From Earliella scabrosa (taxonomy: Eukaryota; Basidiomycota; Agaricomycetes; Polyporales; Polyporaceae): 64,000 nt of DNA. Made by a program: the position numbers and the translations under genes. The notes below the pieces were generated by a model, which saw only the letters and a program-made list of their open reading frames with translations, had not been told where the DNA came from and made no database searches. The stretch lies in assembly GCA_022605405.1 (NCBI GenBank), contig JABYQQ010000015.1:1265148-1329147 (forward strand), given 5' to 3'. Shown here piece after piece: positions 36,883 through 46,474 of the stretch; position 1 is the first letter of the stretch, and each line of letters starts with the position of its first letter.

Positions 36883-36928
36883 CCCAAAATCTAGGAAGGG
36901 GGGTCGACCCCCCTTTCTAGATTTTGGG
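36883..36928. repeat. 46-bp near-perfect palindrome
   Basis: The arms CCCAAAATCTAG...GGGGGG and their complement meet at GTCGAC; only one base pair of 23 mismatches. It could form a very stable cruciform or RNA hairpin. It is part of the inverted-repeat element but is not at the element's midpoint. Confidence 0.85.
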
Positions 36929-36941
36929 ACGTCCGCAGATG

Positions 36942-36970
36942 CCTCGCTTACCCTCGCTTACCCTCGCATA
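36942..36970 (+). repeat. Short tandem repeat, 10-bp unit, three copies
   Basis: The unit CCTCGCTTAC appears twice and a third copy reads CCTCGCATAA. It is internal to the inverted-repeat element. Confidence 0.7.
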
Positions 36971-37343
36971 ACCTAGCGAACCTCAGGAAAGGAAGTCCCC
37001 ATCATTACCAAGCAACGTCCCATCAAACCGCTGCCCTTTTGGGAGCTGACATAACGTCTCTCCGAGAATCAACCGACGCCCGAAGGTCCGGGGCTGTCGA
37101 CGAATCGGTCAGGATCTCGGAAGGTGTTCAGGCTCCGCTAGGAATCTACGGCGTCCGTAGAGCCGCAGAACGTTATGGGAAGTCATCCATTGGCGGTGGC
37201 AGGAGCTCGTCGCTCGCTCTCTCCCTCGACTCCGTTTGCCTAAATAGTCTCCGTCCCAGCGATGCCCGTCCCGACATTCTCCCCTCCGCCTCCGTCCTCG
37301 CCCTCCCTCTCCCTCGCTCCGTTTCCCGCCCCGCCCCGCCCTC

Positions 37344-38526
37344 ATGGCCTCAAATGACGCGCCCCGATCCACCAACCGCTCCGTGCGCGCCCGCTCCGTC
37401 TCTGGTCCGGACGTCTTTGTCAGTCTCCCCTCCGCCCACCTCTCACGTCTCGATGGTCCTCACATTGTCTGTGTTGGTGTACTGATCAGTATGTGCTCTA
37501 GTTTGACATCGAGATTGACGGGGCCCCCGCAGGTCGCATCGTCTTCCGCCTATTCGATGCTGTCTGTCCCATGACCGCCTGCAACTTCCGCGAGCTCGCG
37601 ACTGGCGAGAATGGCTACGGCTACTCACAGTCATATTTCCATCGCGTCGTCCCCCAGGTCCGTTTCTCTCTCCCGTTACCCTCGTCCCCGTCTTACCCCG
37701 CGTTCCTCCGCCGCAGTTCATGATCCAAGGCGGTGATATTGTCGAGGGTAATGGAACGACCGGGAGGTCTATCTACGGTCCTACCTTCCCAGGTACGTCC
37801 CCTCACCACCCATCTTGCTCGTCCGCTCACGTCTTCCTCCATCTTATTTTCCCTCTCCGCTCGTCCACCTTCCCTCCGGCGCAGACGAGAACTTTCGCCT
37901 CCGTCACGACCGTCCCGGCCTGCTCTCCATGGCCAACCGCGGTCCCCACACGAACTCGTCTCAGGTACGTCCTTCTTTTCTTCTTTTGCCCCTTCCTTCC
38001 CTTCTTTCCGTGGCTCGTGTCCCCAATCTCCGACGCAACGCCAAGCTCTGCGGTCCCTTTCCCTCCCCCGCATCCCGGCACTGTACCTATCCCCCACGTG
38101 CGCGTCTCGTGCGGGCAACTGCGACCGAGATACGTCTCTCTCGCGTCCGCCCTTCTCCCGCTCAATAGCTCCCAGCCACACGCAGCCTGTGCAGATCATG
38201 ACGATGCGCACGGCACGGTCTGCCTACTCGGACGCGAGGGCCCCTTCGTCATGTTCTTGCATCCTTTCCTCACGTCTATCTCCTTTCCCTCACACGTTTA
38301 CGCCCTCGCTCCGGTCCGTATATTCTCTTCGCGACGCTGACCGCATGCATCACCGCAGTTCTTCATCACAACTGTCCCCGCACCGTGGTGCGACCGCCGG
38401 AACGTCGTGTTTGGCGAGGTCCTCCGCGGGATGGACATTGTGCGCAAAATCGAGTCTTACGCGTCGGATCACATCCTCCGCAAACCCTCGGCTGACGTCC
38501 TCATTGCGCGCTGTGGGACGCTATGA
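37344..38526 (+). CDS. Cyclophilin-type peptidyl-prolyl cis-trans isomerase (184 aa, 5 exons)
   Basis: Exons are 37344-37418, 37502-37657, 37717-37792, 37885-37964 and 38359-38526; introns are 83, 59, 92 and 394 nt, all in agreeing phases. Residues 24-184 match the whole cyclophilin fold: [26 protein letters not shown] with the catalytic Arg, [35 protein letters not shown] and the WxDxxxVVFGEV segment. The family isomerises X-Pro bonds and binds cyclosporin through the conserved Trp, present here as PWCDRR. In that segment the usual Leu after Trp is Cys, and the usual His before VVFG is Asn. The 25-residue leader (Arg/Ser-rich) is longer than in cytosolic cyclophilin A; a mitochondrial presequence is possible but unproven. 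The last intron is much longer than the others. Confidence 0.88.
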
Positions 38527-39181
38527 CTCTTCAGCGGTATCTCGTGAGCGACCAGACCAGGACGATATGCTATAACAAGTACTATACAGTGTACTCCTGC
38601 TTCCTTGCTTCGTAGTCTGTCCATGCACATTCAATGTATATTATTGGCATCGTTTCGGCTCGCGCATCTGTATTCCGATTCGTCTATCTACTGCTGCTGC
38701 TTCTCTGTACATGTTCCGTGATTCGTCTGTATCGCACATACTACGTGCTCTGTCCGCCTCACCGTGGGTCTCATTGTACACGCCAAAAGATTCCCGCCCC
38801 TGTACACTTACATAGTTGCTTGCTTGATGCGGCATCAATTAGTCTGTCTTTCTGAAGTCAATGAGTGAATCGATCGTGTCGCGCAGAGTAGCCGTCCGCG
38901 CCGTGCGGTATGTCCTGGATCTGAGATCTGAGATCAGGCATGCTGTAGGCGCCCCGGGTCTATCGGACTTGTGTCTGCGACTTTTGCAGCGTGCTCCGCA
39001 TCCACCACCAACGTGCTTGACCTCCCTCTATACGACTGTCTTCCTCTTTGCTCAGCTCGCCTCGCACATAATATCGCACCTGCGGGACGTCTGGGCAGCA
39101 CGGCAACGCAAATAGTGCAGCAGCTCGACCCGTACGCGGACGCGAACGCACTATCGCTACACGGACAGCAAGAACGTGACG
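38527..39181. other. Intergenic region between cyclophilin and CIR_N genes
   Basis: No gene is seen. The left part should carry the cyclophilin 3' UTR and the right part the promoter of the next gene. Both genes run in the same direction. Confidence 0.5.
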
Positions 39182-40410
39182 ATGGGCAAGTTGAACATCG
39201 CCCACCACAAGTCGTACCACCCTTACCGGCGGGACAACATCGAGCGCGTGCGGCGGGACGAGGAGGCTGCGCGGCTCAACGAGGCGGCCAAGGAAGGCCG
39301 GATGTTGCTCGCGGTACGTCGCCGTCTCATTGCCTTCGTTCTCTCGGGTTGGGGTGGGGATGGAGTTGAGGGGATGCGGGTGCTGAGGCTGGTGTTTGTA
39401 GGACTCAGAGGCGAGGATGGAGCTGTTGAGGGAGCGGGCGGGATTGACGGGTGGGAAGAGGAGGAGGCGCAGAGGAGACGACGGGGATGGCCTGGAGCAA
39501 GCAATCGCGAAGAGAGAAGAGGAGGACATGGAGCATTCGGCGGACGCGTGCGTGTCGACGCTCACGTCGGCCAGTGGGCACATCAACTTGTTCTCTGACC
39601 TCGAGAGGGTGCGTCGCTGCTGGTCCGCGCCGACTTCCCTTGGGACCCAGTACTGAAGGACGTGCAATATCTGGACTGCAGAATATGCTGGCGATGATGC
39701 CCGTGCGCTCGACGAAGAAGGGAACCGGGCCGGCGTCGTCGGAGAGTGAGAAGGGAGTCGCGCTCGCGCCGTCCGCGAAAGACCTCAAGCCGCGGTACTC
39801 CGCGAAGGACTCCGACCAGAGCAGGGAGACGGACGAGAACAAACGGTACGTCTGCCTATCGTTCACGCGACTTGTTGATGCGCCTGAATCTGACATTAGT
39901 TTTGCGTTCTTTGCGATCTTGACGCATGACGTGCTCTTGTACGTTTGCTTTGTCTACAGGGTCCGTGACGTCGCGCGCAAGTCGGCACTCGACCCGCTCA
40001 CTCAGCTCGTCTACCGTTCTGGCCCCTCTGCGTCATCAAGGACGCCCTCCGCACGATCCACTCGAGCACTCCCTCCTTCACAGCCCTGCACTCGATCCGA
40101 ACCTGCGCGTCCCACGACCGGTCCGCCCAGCCTGGGTACGATCCCGCGCATGAACCCGGAGGCCGAGCGGGAGAGTCGCGAGTCCGGGGAGCGGCTGCGC
40201 GCGCTAGAGCTTATCCGGCGGAAGAAACGCGATATGGAGGGAAGCGAGACGCCGCGCACTGTGCATGGCGGGAACAAGGGCGACGGGTTCAGCTATGGAG
40301 ACGTATTCAATCGGAGGGAGGTCGAGGCGGCGCAGAAGGCGCGGAGGAGGGGCGTAGAGCGAGACCGGGAGAGGGCGGGATATGGCTCAGCGTCGGAGTG
40401 GCGGGGATGA
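39182..40410 (+). CDS. CIR_N-domain protein, LENG1-like, spliceosome-associated (317 aa, 4 exons)
   Basis: Exons are 39182-39313, 39402-39608, 39682-39845 and 39960-40410 (introns 88, 73 and 114 nt), giving 317 residues. The N-terminus (MGKLNIAHHKSYHPYRRDN, then RVRRDEEAAR and RMLLADSEARMELLRERAG) matches the CIR_N domain found in CIR, CWC25-type and LENG1 proteins. A SGHINLFSDLE motif at about residue 104 is the second LENG1 hallmark. The rest is low-complexity and charged, with a basic C-terminal region ending in a segment rich in Arg/Glu (REVEAAQKARRRGVERDRER). Homologues associate with the spliceosome in the nucleus; a precise role here is inference. The start was set at the ATG at 39182 because the domain begins there in homologues. 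The middle of exon 4 (Ser/Pro/Thr-rich) may hide an unrecognised intron. Confidence 0.82.
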
Positions 40411-42999
40411 GCGCTGGCTATAGGGTGGTGTGAAGGTTGTGGTGAGTCCTGCATTAGCTGAACTGCAGTGCTAGTGCTCAACTGTGCGTTGGTCTGTGCA
40501 GTAGAATGTGAGATTGGCTTTCGGGGTCAAGATTATCCCGACGAAATCTTTTTGCCTTACGGCGTACGTTCAGGGTCCAGCTGCTGGTACGTACTCCCGG
40601 GATTGGACAAGTGGGAGTGCTGCTGACCTACATACGCAGATCAACCGTATCAACGTGCGTGAGACAGCTGGAGAATTGAAGACACAGTCAAGGACCAGGT
40701 ATCTGTGCTAGGATTGTTCACGCTCAACTCGTGATTGACCTGACTGTGCTCGTTCAGGTCGACCTAACAACTGTCTCGGAAAAGGTCACAGGCTCGCTAT
40801 TATCACGCATTGTTCTCGCCACACTCGTTGAGCCAACCCGACGCCGACCGTCGCACCAGGCGTGAAACATCGATTCTGATCTCATCTGTCATCCCATCGC
40901 TAGTGTCCCCGTCCGCTGGAGACTAGCGACATCGGGACAAGCATTGCACTCTCACATTAGCGCGGGTTTCCCGGCTGGTCTTCCGTCCTGCTCCAGCACT
41001 CGCAATGCACCGGTATAATTGCCTCCATCCCATTCGCATAGCCATCCCATAGACAGCATCGGCCCAGGGACCGTGTTCCGCCGGACGACTTCCGCTCCAC
41101 CGATCACACAGCCTACTCGGCGGGCTACGTCTACGCTCTTCCGCCGTAGACCCGGCGCAAAACGTCATGCCGCGTTCGTGCCAGCCTACACCTAAACCTG
41201 AAGGGCCATCGGAAACAAGGTCGCGATAAGGGATGCACCGAACTCGCGCGTGTTCCCGTGTGAGCGGGTCATAGAGAGCGCGAGGGAAGGCAAGAAGGGA
41301 GGAAGGCAGACTGAAGGCAGGCACGGTCCCGAGCTATCGCCTCATGGTTCGACAACGGCTGCGCGTCCATTTTGCGCTGGTGAGTGTATGTATATCTCTG
41401 TCGTAGACCTGTTGCTGTGGTCTTGAGCTGTTAAGCTACTTCTTCTGTAGTGTTGACCGATTTGGGCTTGCAGATGTCTGTGTTGACCCCAGTGGACGCG
41501 TGTGGCATCGACGCCCTTCGCGGTGTCGACTCTTCAGATTGGGCCCGAGACCGAAGTCAGGTGGTCTCTAATACTGAAGCTTCGCTCCCGACGTGGCTGC
41601 TGGCCTAGCGAGGACACCACGCGGATAAGGTACGACGAGTACATGACGACACTGTTGCCGAGTCCCTTATGCCTTCACCAACAGGTTCTCCTACACGGAC
41701 ATCGGATTGTGCCTGTTCCCCGACTTCAATACTCCAAGATCCCTTCTCGGAATTCATACCGCGTTTGTGGACGTCCTGCCGAAGCTCCGGTCCCGAGTTT
41801 TGCATGACAGAACGCCCGGCATCCTTGCACATGGCGACACGCTGTGGGAGCTGTCCCCGCGCATGGTGAGCTCGCTCTCGTTGCGGACAGGCACGGTCGC
41901 CACGGCCGAAGAAGCTTAAGCTTTGGCGATCAGTACCCCGGGGCCTGTCGGCGTCGTGAGCACCACGCGCAGAACGTTCGGCGCAATACCTCTCACGGCC
42001 GCTCCACCTCAGTCTGGCGTACCTCATCTCTACGCGTTCTGCGCTCCCCGGGACGGATCTTATTGTCGTCTCTCGACCGACGGCGAGAGCACCTCTCTAG
42101 AGCCATTCCCATCGAGCACCATTCTATCCGCCCCGCCTCAATCTGTAACTGCAATGGTACCAATGCTCGCATACTCCCTGATACCATCGCCTGCATATTA
42201 AGAAGACTTATTGCCCTATGGTAAGCGACGAGAAGGCCTCTTCGATAGGTGCGCTCTCCCGCTCATTTCCCCAATGCACAGCTCCCATTCTATCGTCGCC
42301 GGTCAGCCGCCTGGAATCGGCAGTCGGTCCTGTCATGTCGGTCCACGATCGGCTGTTCGTCGATACCGATGGTCCGGACGTCCCTCCGACGTGGCAAGGG
42401 AAATCACCCCCCGTTGCACGATGGAGCAGGGTTTATTCACGGCGAGTCGATGCAGTGCTGATCGAGGAGAGATAGCCGGGTCTGTACAAATGCATTGATT
42501 TGTGGTTCTCTTCACTAGACGATTCCGGGGGGAGACACGCCGGTCGGCTCGGCCTAGACCACTGGCCACAGGTTTGTGCGAGTCAGTATGGCAAGAGGCG
42601 CGGTGCTATGCCTGAAAGATCAGCGTGGGTGAAAGTGAGCGGGGGCATGCGCCTCGAGTCCGCGCTCGCCGTCAGACGTGTCCAAGTGAGTGCGCCGCGC
42701 GGTCGTGATCGGTGCATCGACGCTGACTTAACAGATATAGCTCATTCGAAGAGCGAGATACTCACAACAACGCTGATTGACGGTTAATGGTCGTCGTCGA
42801 CTCGTACGTCAGAAGGTGCGAAGTGTTCGACATCCAACCTTAAATCATACTCAGTCACACTCAGAAGCTCTTACATAGGTAGTCCACTGAGCTCACAAAG
42901 TCCGCCGGTCTATCAGGTGCGCGTCGGGAGAGCACGTATATTGCGGCCGTCACAATCTTGCCTCCAGGTGGTGTACATCTCGACTCTCGCGCCCACGAC
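40411..42999. other. Unassigned region
   Basis: No complete gene was found. Two stretches read like coding sequence: the frame at 41686-41919 (FSYTDIGLCLFPDFNTPRS and onward) and the frame at 42218-42475, which contains a LFVDTDGPDVPPTWQGKSPP segment. They lie in different frames and have no clear start or splice chain. They may be relics of a secreted or membrane protein gene. Confidence 0.3.
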
Positions 43000-43760
43000 A
43001 TGATAGCATTTCTCATCGGCGTATTGCTCGTCACCTTGGTTGCCCTCGCCTCGTGCGACACACCGCCCAAGGTTGTAGTAGACAACGCCGATCCGAGAGT
43101 TCAGTACACAGGCAGATGGATACGAAACCCAGACGCAGACCCCATGCAACTGAGCTATGCAGGCACGCTCTCGCTGTCAAACACCCCACACTCAAATGCG
43201 ACGCTCACCTTAGAAGGCGGTATGTGCACTTTGTTCCTCCGCTCTAGGACAGGCTGCTAACTCACAGCTGTAGCTATGCTGTGGTCGGGTCATTCTCGTT
43301 GATGGGGACGCATTCGATGAAGTCGCAGTACACCATCGACGGGACGAACGTCACGCAATCTTGGCCGCCCGACACGGGTCCAATTCACCAGCAGAGATTC
43401 TATCTTTCCGAAATGATCTCCACCGACGAACACACGCTCGTAATCACCCATGCCGGCGAGGCATTCTATCTCGACTACATCCGGCTCTATTTTCCCCAAT
43501 CATCCTCTTCCTCGCAATCATCCTCTTCCTCGCAATCATCCTCTTCCTCGCAATCATCCTCTACTCCCGCGCCGTCCCACACATCATCTACATCCCCATC
43601 TCAAGTAGTTCCTACCGCGCAAGCGTCGAGCGCGGAAGATACACCGGCTCCGCCGCCTGCTTCAGCCACATTGGCTGGAACTCCTCCCTGGCAGCATGGG
43701 AACGCTGTCCCTTTCAAACGTCTCCCAGACGACGGCGACCTTCGTCTTTCATGGCGGTGA
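43000..43760 (+). CDS. Small secreted protein with galactose-binding-like domain and Ser/Gln repeat (236 aa, 2 exons)
   Basis: Exons are 43000-43223 and 43274-43760. The 50-nt intron uses GTGCAC, a GCTAAC branch site and GTAG; the alternative donor GTATGT at 43220 breaks the frame, whereas this one yields TLEGGIYAVVGSFSLMG. Residues 1-19 are a signal peptide (MIAFLIGVLLVTLVALASC). Residues about 25-160 resemble the beta-sandwich ectodomain common in Agaricomycete secreted or single-pass proteins: VVVDNADPRVQYTGRW, ATLTLEGGIYAVVGSF, YTIDGTNV, HTLVITHAGEAFYLDY. Potential N-glycosylation sites include NAT and NVT. A Ser/Gln-rich stalk follows. Relatives usually continue into a membrane helix and a cytoplasmic tail, but here the frame stops without one, so the gene may be truncated or may have an unrecognised last exon. 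Its function is unknown; sugar binding is only suggested by the fold. Confidence 0.65.
43497..43562 (+). repeat. 18-bp coding minisatellite (about 3.7 copies)
   Basis: CAATCATCCTCTTCCTCG is repeated three times exactly plus a 12-base partial copy. It encodes the QSSSSS repeats of the stalk in the preceding protein and is expected to vary in copy number between strains. Confidence 0.9.
43690..43752 (+). pseudogene. Fragment of a second copy of the galactose-binding-like domain
   Basis: In another frame, overlapping the 3' end of the preceding CDS, bases 43696-43752 read MGTLSLSNVSQTTATFVFHG, which aligns with AGTLSLSNTPHSNATLTLEG encoded at 43165-43216. Both copies end at a splice-donor-like site (GGCGGTGAGT here, GGCGGTATGT there). 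The rest of the second copy is not recognisable. This is best explained as the remains of a tandem duplicate. Confidence 0.5.
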
Positions 43761-45062
43761 GTGTGGAGCGTCCGATGACGCGGGATCTTCCACCGGCACG
43801 TTCTCTGCGCACACGACTCGCTTGCCCACGTCGACGTCGAGGTGGAAGACATCGTGCGCAACCTTCGGCAAGCATGCACAAAACGTCGCCCATAAGCCAG
43901 AGACACGGCGTCGATCGCTTGGTGGAGGCGTGCGCATCGCAGGTGGACCTGCGCAGACGCAACGAATGCCTGGGCGGAATGACTTGAATGCACTTGATCA
44001 GCGTAGCACGGCGTTGACCCTCCCTCCGTCATACCATTCGTATCGTTCCACCTGAGTATCTCCACCCTGCTGCACGTGTTCTCGTCCGGCGGTGGGTTGT
44101 CTCAGCGGTGGTGGGTTTGCATATTGTTCGGGGACTGCCATCGAGGGCCTAAATCAGACCGTGTTACGGAATGTAGGGTGATACACGTACCTGCACGGCC
44201 GACTTTGGCTAGTTCGGGCATCGGTTCGAAACGGACAAGTTGCAATCGAATATAGTAGACGGCCTGCCTGATTTGAAGCTGTCTGGAAGTTCACGACATC
44301 GTCAGCCGCTGCTCGTTCTTCTCATTGCTGAGAGAAGAGCGCACATACCGAACCCAATAGAGTGTCGACGACACGGTCCTTGAGACGTTAAGTCCCACGA
44401 GCACGATCAAGACCTCGAGTTCTTATCAGCACTTATTCCTTGGGAGATGAGCGGAAGGAGACGAACCGGTATACACTGATCTTCGCACAGCGCGGAGGAG
44501 AGGAGGCCCTGCGGGCAAAGGGTGTTGGGTGACGAGCGATGCTGCTCTGCTTGACCGACGGAGCAATGAAAGACGCGTCGAGCTCGCAGTGACGAGTTCT
44601 TCAGCATACTGCCCCCCGGACCCCGTACGTCCGTATGCTTGAAAACAAGAGCACAAGTTCAACGTCGACGTTCGTGGCGTTGGGAGAGGCGTGCTGGAGA
44701 CTTGTCGCACAGTCCGCGTATCGTAGTGCCATTGGCTGCGGACACGATCTTCACTTCAGCGATCCTGATTTGGGCGAGATATAGACGGTGAGTTAACAGC
44801 ATAGACATCACGCGCGAGCTGCATGGTCATTCCCTTCATTCTGTCCTCTGCATTTGCACGAGGGGCGCGAGACGCTGTATGAACCCTTCCAGGTTCCATC
44901 CAAAACATATCCTACATCTACGCGCCACTCGCAGCGCACCGTGGAACCGGCCGAATCGACGCGAGTACCCATGGACAAGACGCAACCGAACACGAGTCTA
45001 AAGAGGGTGGGCACCGTGAAGCCATCAGCTGCTCTCTTCACAGCTGACGGGTTCGTCAACGC
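43761..45062. other. Unassigned region
   Basis: No gene is supported. An ATG frame at 44971 leads towards the BTB-like sequence downstream but cannot be joined to it by a clear intron. Other frames on both strands lack any domain. Confidence 0.35.
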
Positions 45063-45890
45063 GTGCTCCAGCCCGCGCCCGGCGCGCCCCCTCAGCCAGC
45101 CTCGCCGCCCAAGCGCACAAAAGGAGCGAACACGCAGACATCTGCCCCGTCGCCGTCCGACGTGTGGGACAAAGACTTCTGCGACGAAGACGGGAGCGTC
45201 ATCGTCCGGCTGAGCGGGATGCTCTTCAAGCAATACAAGACACGGCTCTCGAGGTACTGCGGGGACTTCTTCAGGCAGAGGGAGTGTCCACGGAGACGAT
45301 CGACGGATACCCGATGTACCGCGTCCCGCCCGAGCTCTCGCTTCAGGAGTTCCGGGACCTGCTCACCACGCGAGCCGTTAAACGTGCTCGTCCCCTTCTC
45401 CTCTCGCGTGCTTGCAATGCGTCACACGCAGTGTAGAACAAAGAACTCACCATGTTGTCAACAGCGAACACGTCTCGAACACGCCCTCCCAAGCCCTTGC
45501 GATATCGCTCCTCTTCGCCGCATCTCTCCTGCCCGATCGTCCTCGCCCTCGCCAAGCGGCGGCTCTGCGATATCTGTCGAGCTCGCAGTTCTAGGAAGTG
45601 TTGTTCGCGGACCGACAGCAGATCCGGCGGAGCGAGGCGGACCGGCGGAACGAGGCGGACGTGCTGAGGCTCGTGAGGACACGACTCGCGTTGGGGACGA
45701 TTTGGCGCGACTGTGGGGCGAGTTTGTGCTGGAGATGGCGACGGCGAAGAAGAAGGGTTTGTGGCAGGGGCGTCGGGGATATTCGTGTGAGTGCTGTAAT
45801 CCTGGAGGCCGACAGGGGGCGAAGGCACTGCGAGAGGTGGGTTCGCTGGTCGTGATCGCCAGTCATGGCTCGCAAGCATCGCGGGGATGA
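45063..45890 (+). pseudogene. BTB/POZ-domain-like gene, frameshifted
   Basis: The frame from 45063 contains DFCDEDGSVIVRLSGMLFK followed by YKTRLSRYCGDFF, the characteristic start of fungal BTB domains (acidic patch, VxxxLFxxxxxxLxxxSxxF). The natural continuation, TETIDGYPMYRVPPELSLQ followed by EFRDLLTT, lies in the next frame, so there is a shift near 45270; the only GT-AG span there is 21 nt, too short for an intron. A further change of frame occurs near 45375. Downstream pieces (ALAISLLFAASLLP near 45500; LWGEFVLEMATAKKKGLW near 45713) fit the helical C-terminal part of such proteins. BTB proteins often serve as adaptors for Cul3 ligases. Decay is the simplest reading, but an assembly error could also break an intact gene. 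Confidence 0.5.
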
Positions 45891-46474
45891 ACGAGAACGC
45901 AGGCGGGAGGACGGCCTGGCCGCCGAGCGCGCATGCAACACGGTCGAGCGAGAGTAGGATGCGTTGGAGAGTCTTGATGGCGGGCACGCTGAGATGGTCG
46001 TAGAGAGCGACGCGTTGGGAGGTGGAGGGGTGGAAGAGTCGACGTCGGAGGAGAACGAGGGAGAAGGAGCGCATCTTCGGGGCGAATGAAGACGTGAAGA
46101 TGAGGGCAAGAAAGACGGGGAAAAACTCATCAGCTCGGTGTTGGCCGAGGTCGCAAACTGGGCAATCGCGAGGAGGTACGTAGAGGTCTGGAGTGCGCGC
46201 GAGCCTCTCGTCGACGGCCTGCTCCACGCTGGTCACCGTCGGACGCGTTGGGCGACAGCAATCGATGTGCGGGGCAGGTTACTGACCTGAACCGAATCTG
46301 GGTAATCTCTGCCGCCGCCTTGAGGGGCACTATCACGTCCACCGTGTTGTCTGCAGAAAGAGTGTACGACGCAGGGCTTGTCTCCCCTAGGCAGACGATG
46401 GGACCTACTGAGGGGGGGATAGACGGTCCTTCAACGTCTGCTTTCAAACGCGACCCTTTGGCGTGTGCCTCCAT
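45343..46474 (-). CDS. Possible uncharacterised gene on the minus strand (up to 357 aa)
   Basis: An ATG at 46474 opens a 62-codon exon to 46287, a 58-nt candidate intron (GTCAGT...CCAG, 46286-46229) keeps frame, and the second exon stays open to 45343. The best protein-like part is residues about 65-175, with CPVCDLGQHRADEFFPVFL, a hydrophobic LALIFTSSFAPKM segment and a VALYDHLSVPAIKTLQRIL helix. I do not recognise the family. The C-terminal half lies antisense to the BTB-like sequence and is probably a shadow, so the true end may be near 45850. The acceptor is weak. Either strand, or both, may be non-functional. Confidence 0.25.

Larger units (their letters stand above)
36755..37188. mobile_element. 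MITE-like element with ~48-bp terminal inverted repeats
   Basis: The ends are inverted copies: both begin GGATGACTTCCCATAACG when read inwards and stay similar for about 48 bp with a few mismatches and one single-base gap. ATT flanks the element on both sides (36752-36754 and 37189-37191), consistent with a 3-bp target-site duplication. The 434-bp interior has no coding frame, so this is a non-autonomous DNA transposon if it is mobile. Inside are a 46-bp near-perfect palindrome (36883-36928), a 14-bp palindrome in the left arm (36784-36797) and a 10-bp tandem repeat (36942-36970). A 3-bp duplication is seen with PIF/Harbinger and some CACTA elements, but the ends do not identify a superfamily. 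It lies 155 bp upstream of the cyclophilin start codon. No second copy is present in this window. Confidence 0.7.

Noticed and set aside
45255..45275. A 21-nt GT...AG span that might be an intron in the BTB-like sequence
   Set aside because: It is far below the shortest intron in this window (46 nt) and removing it does not restore the frame; a frameshift is the simpler reading.
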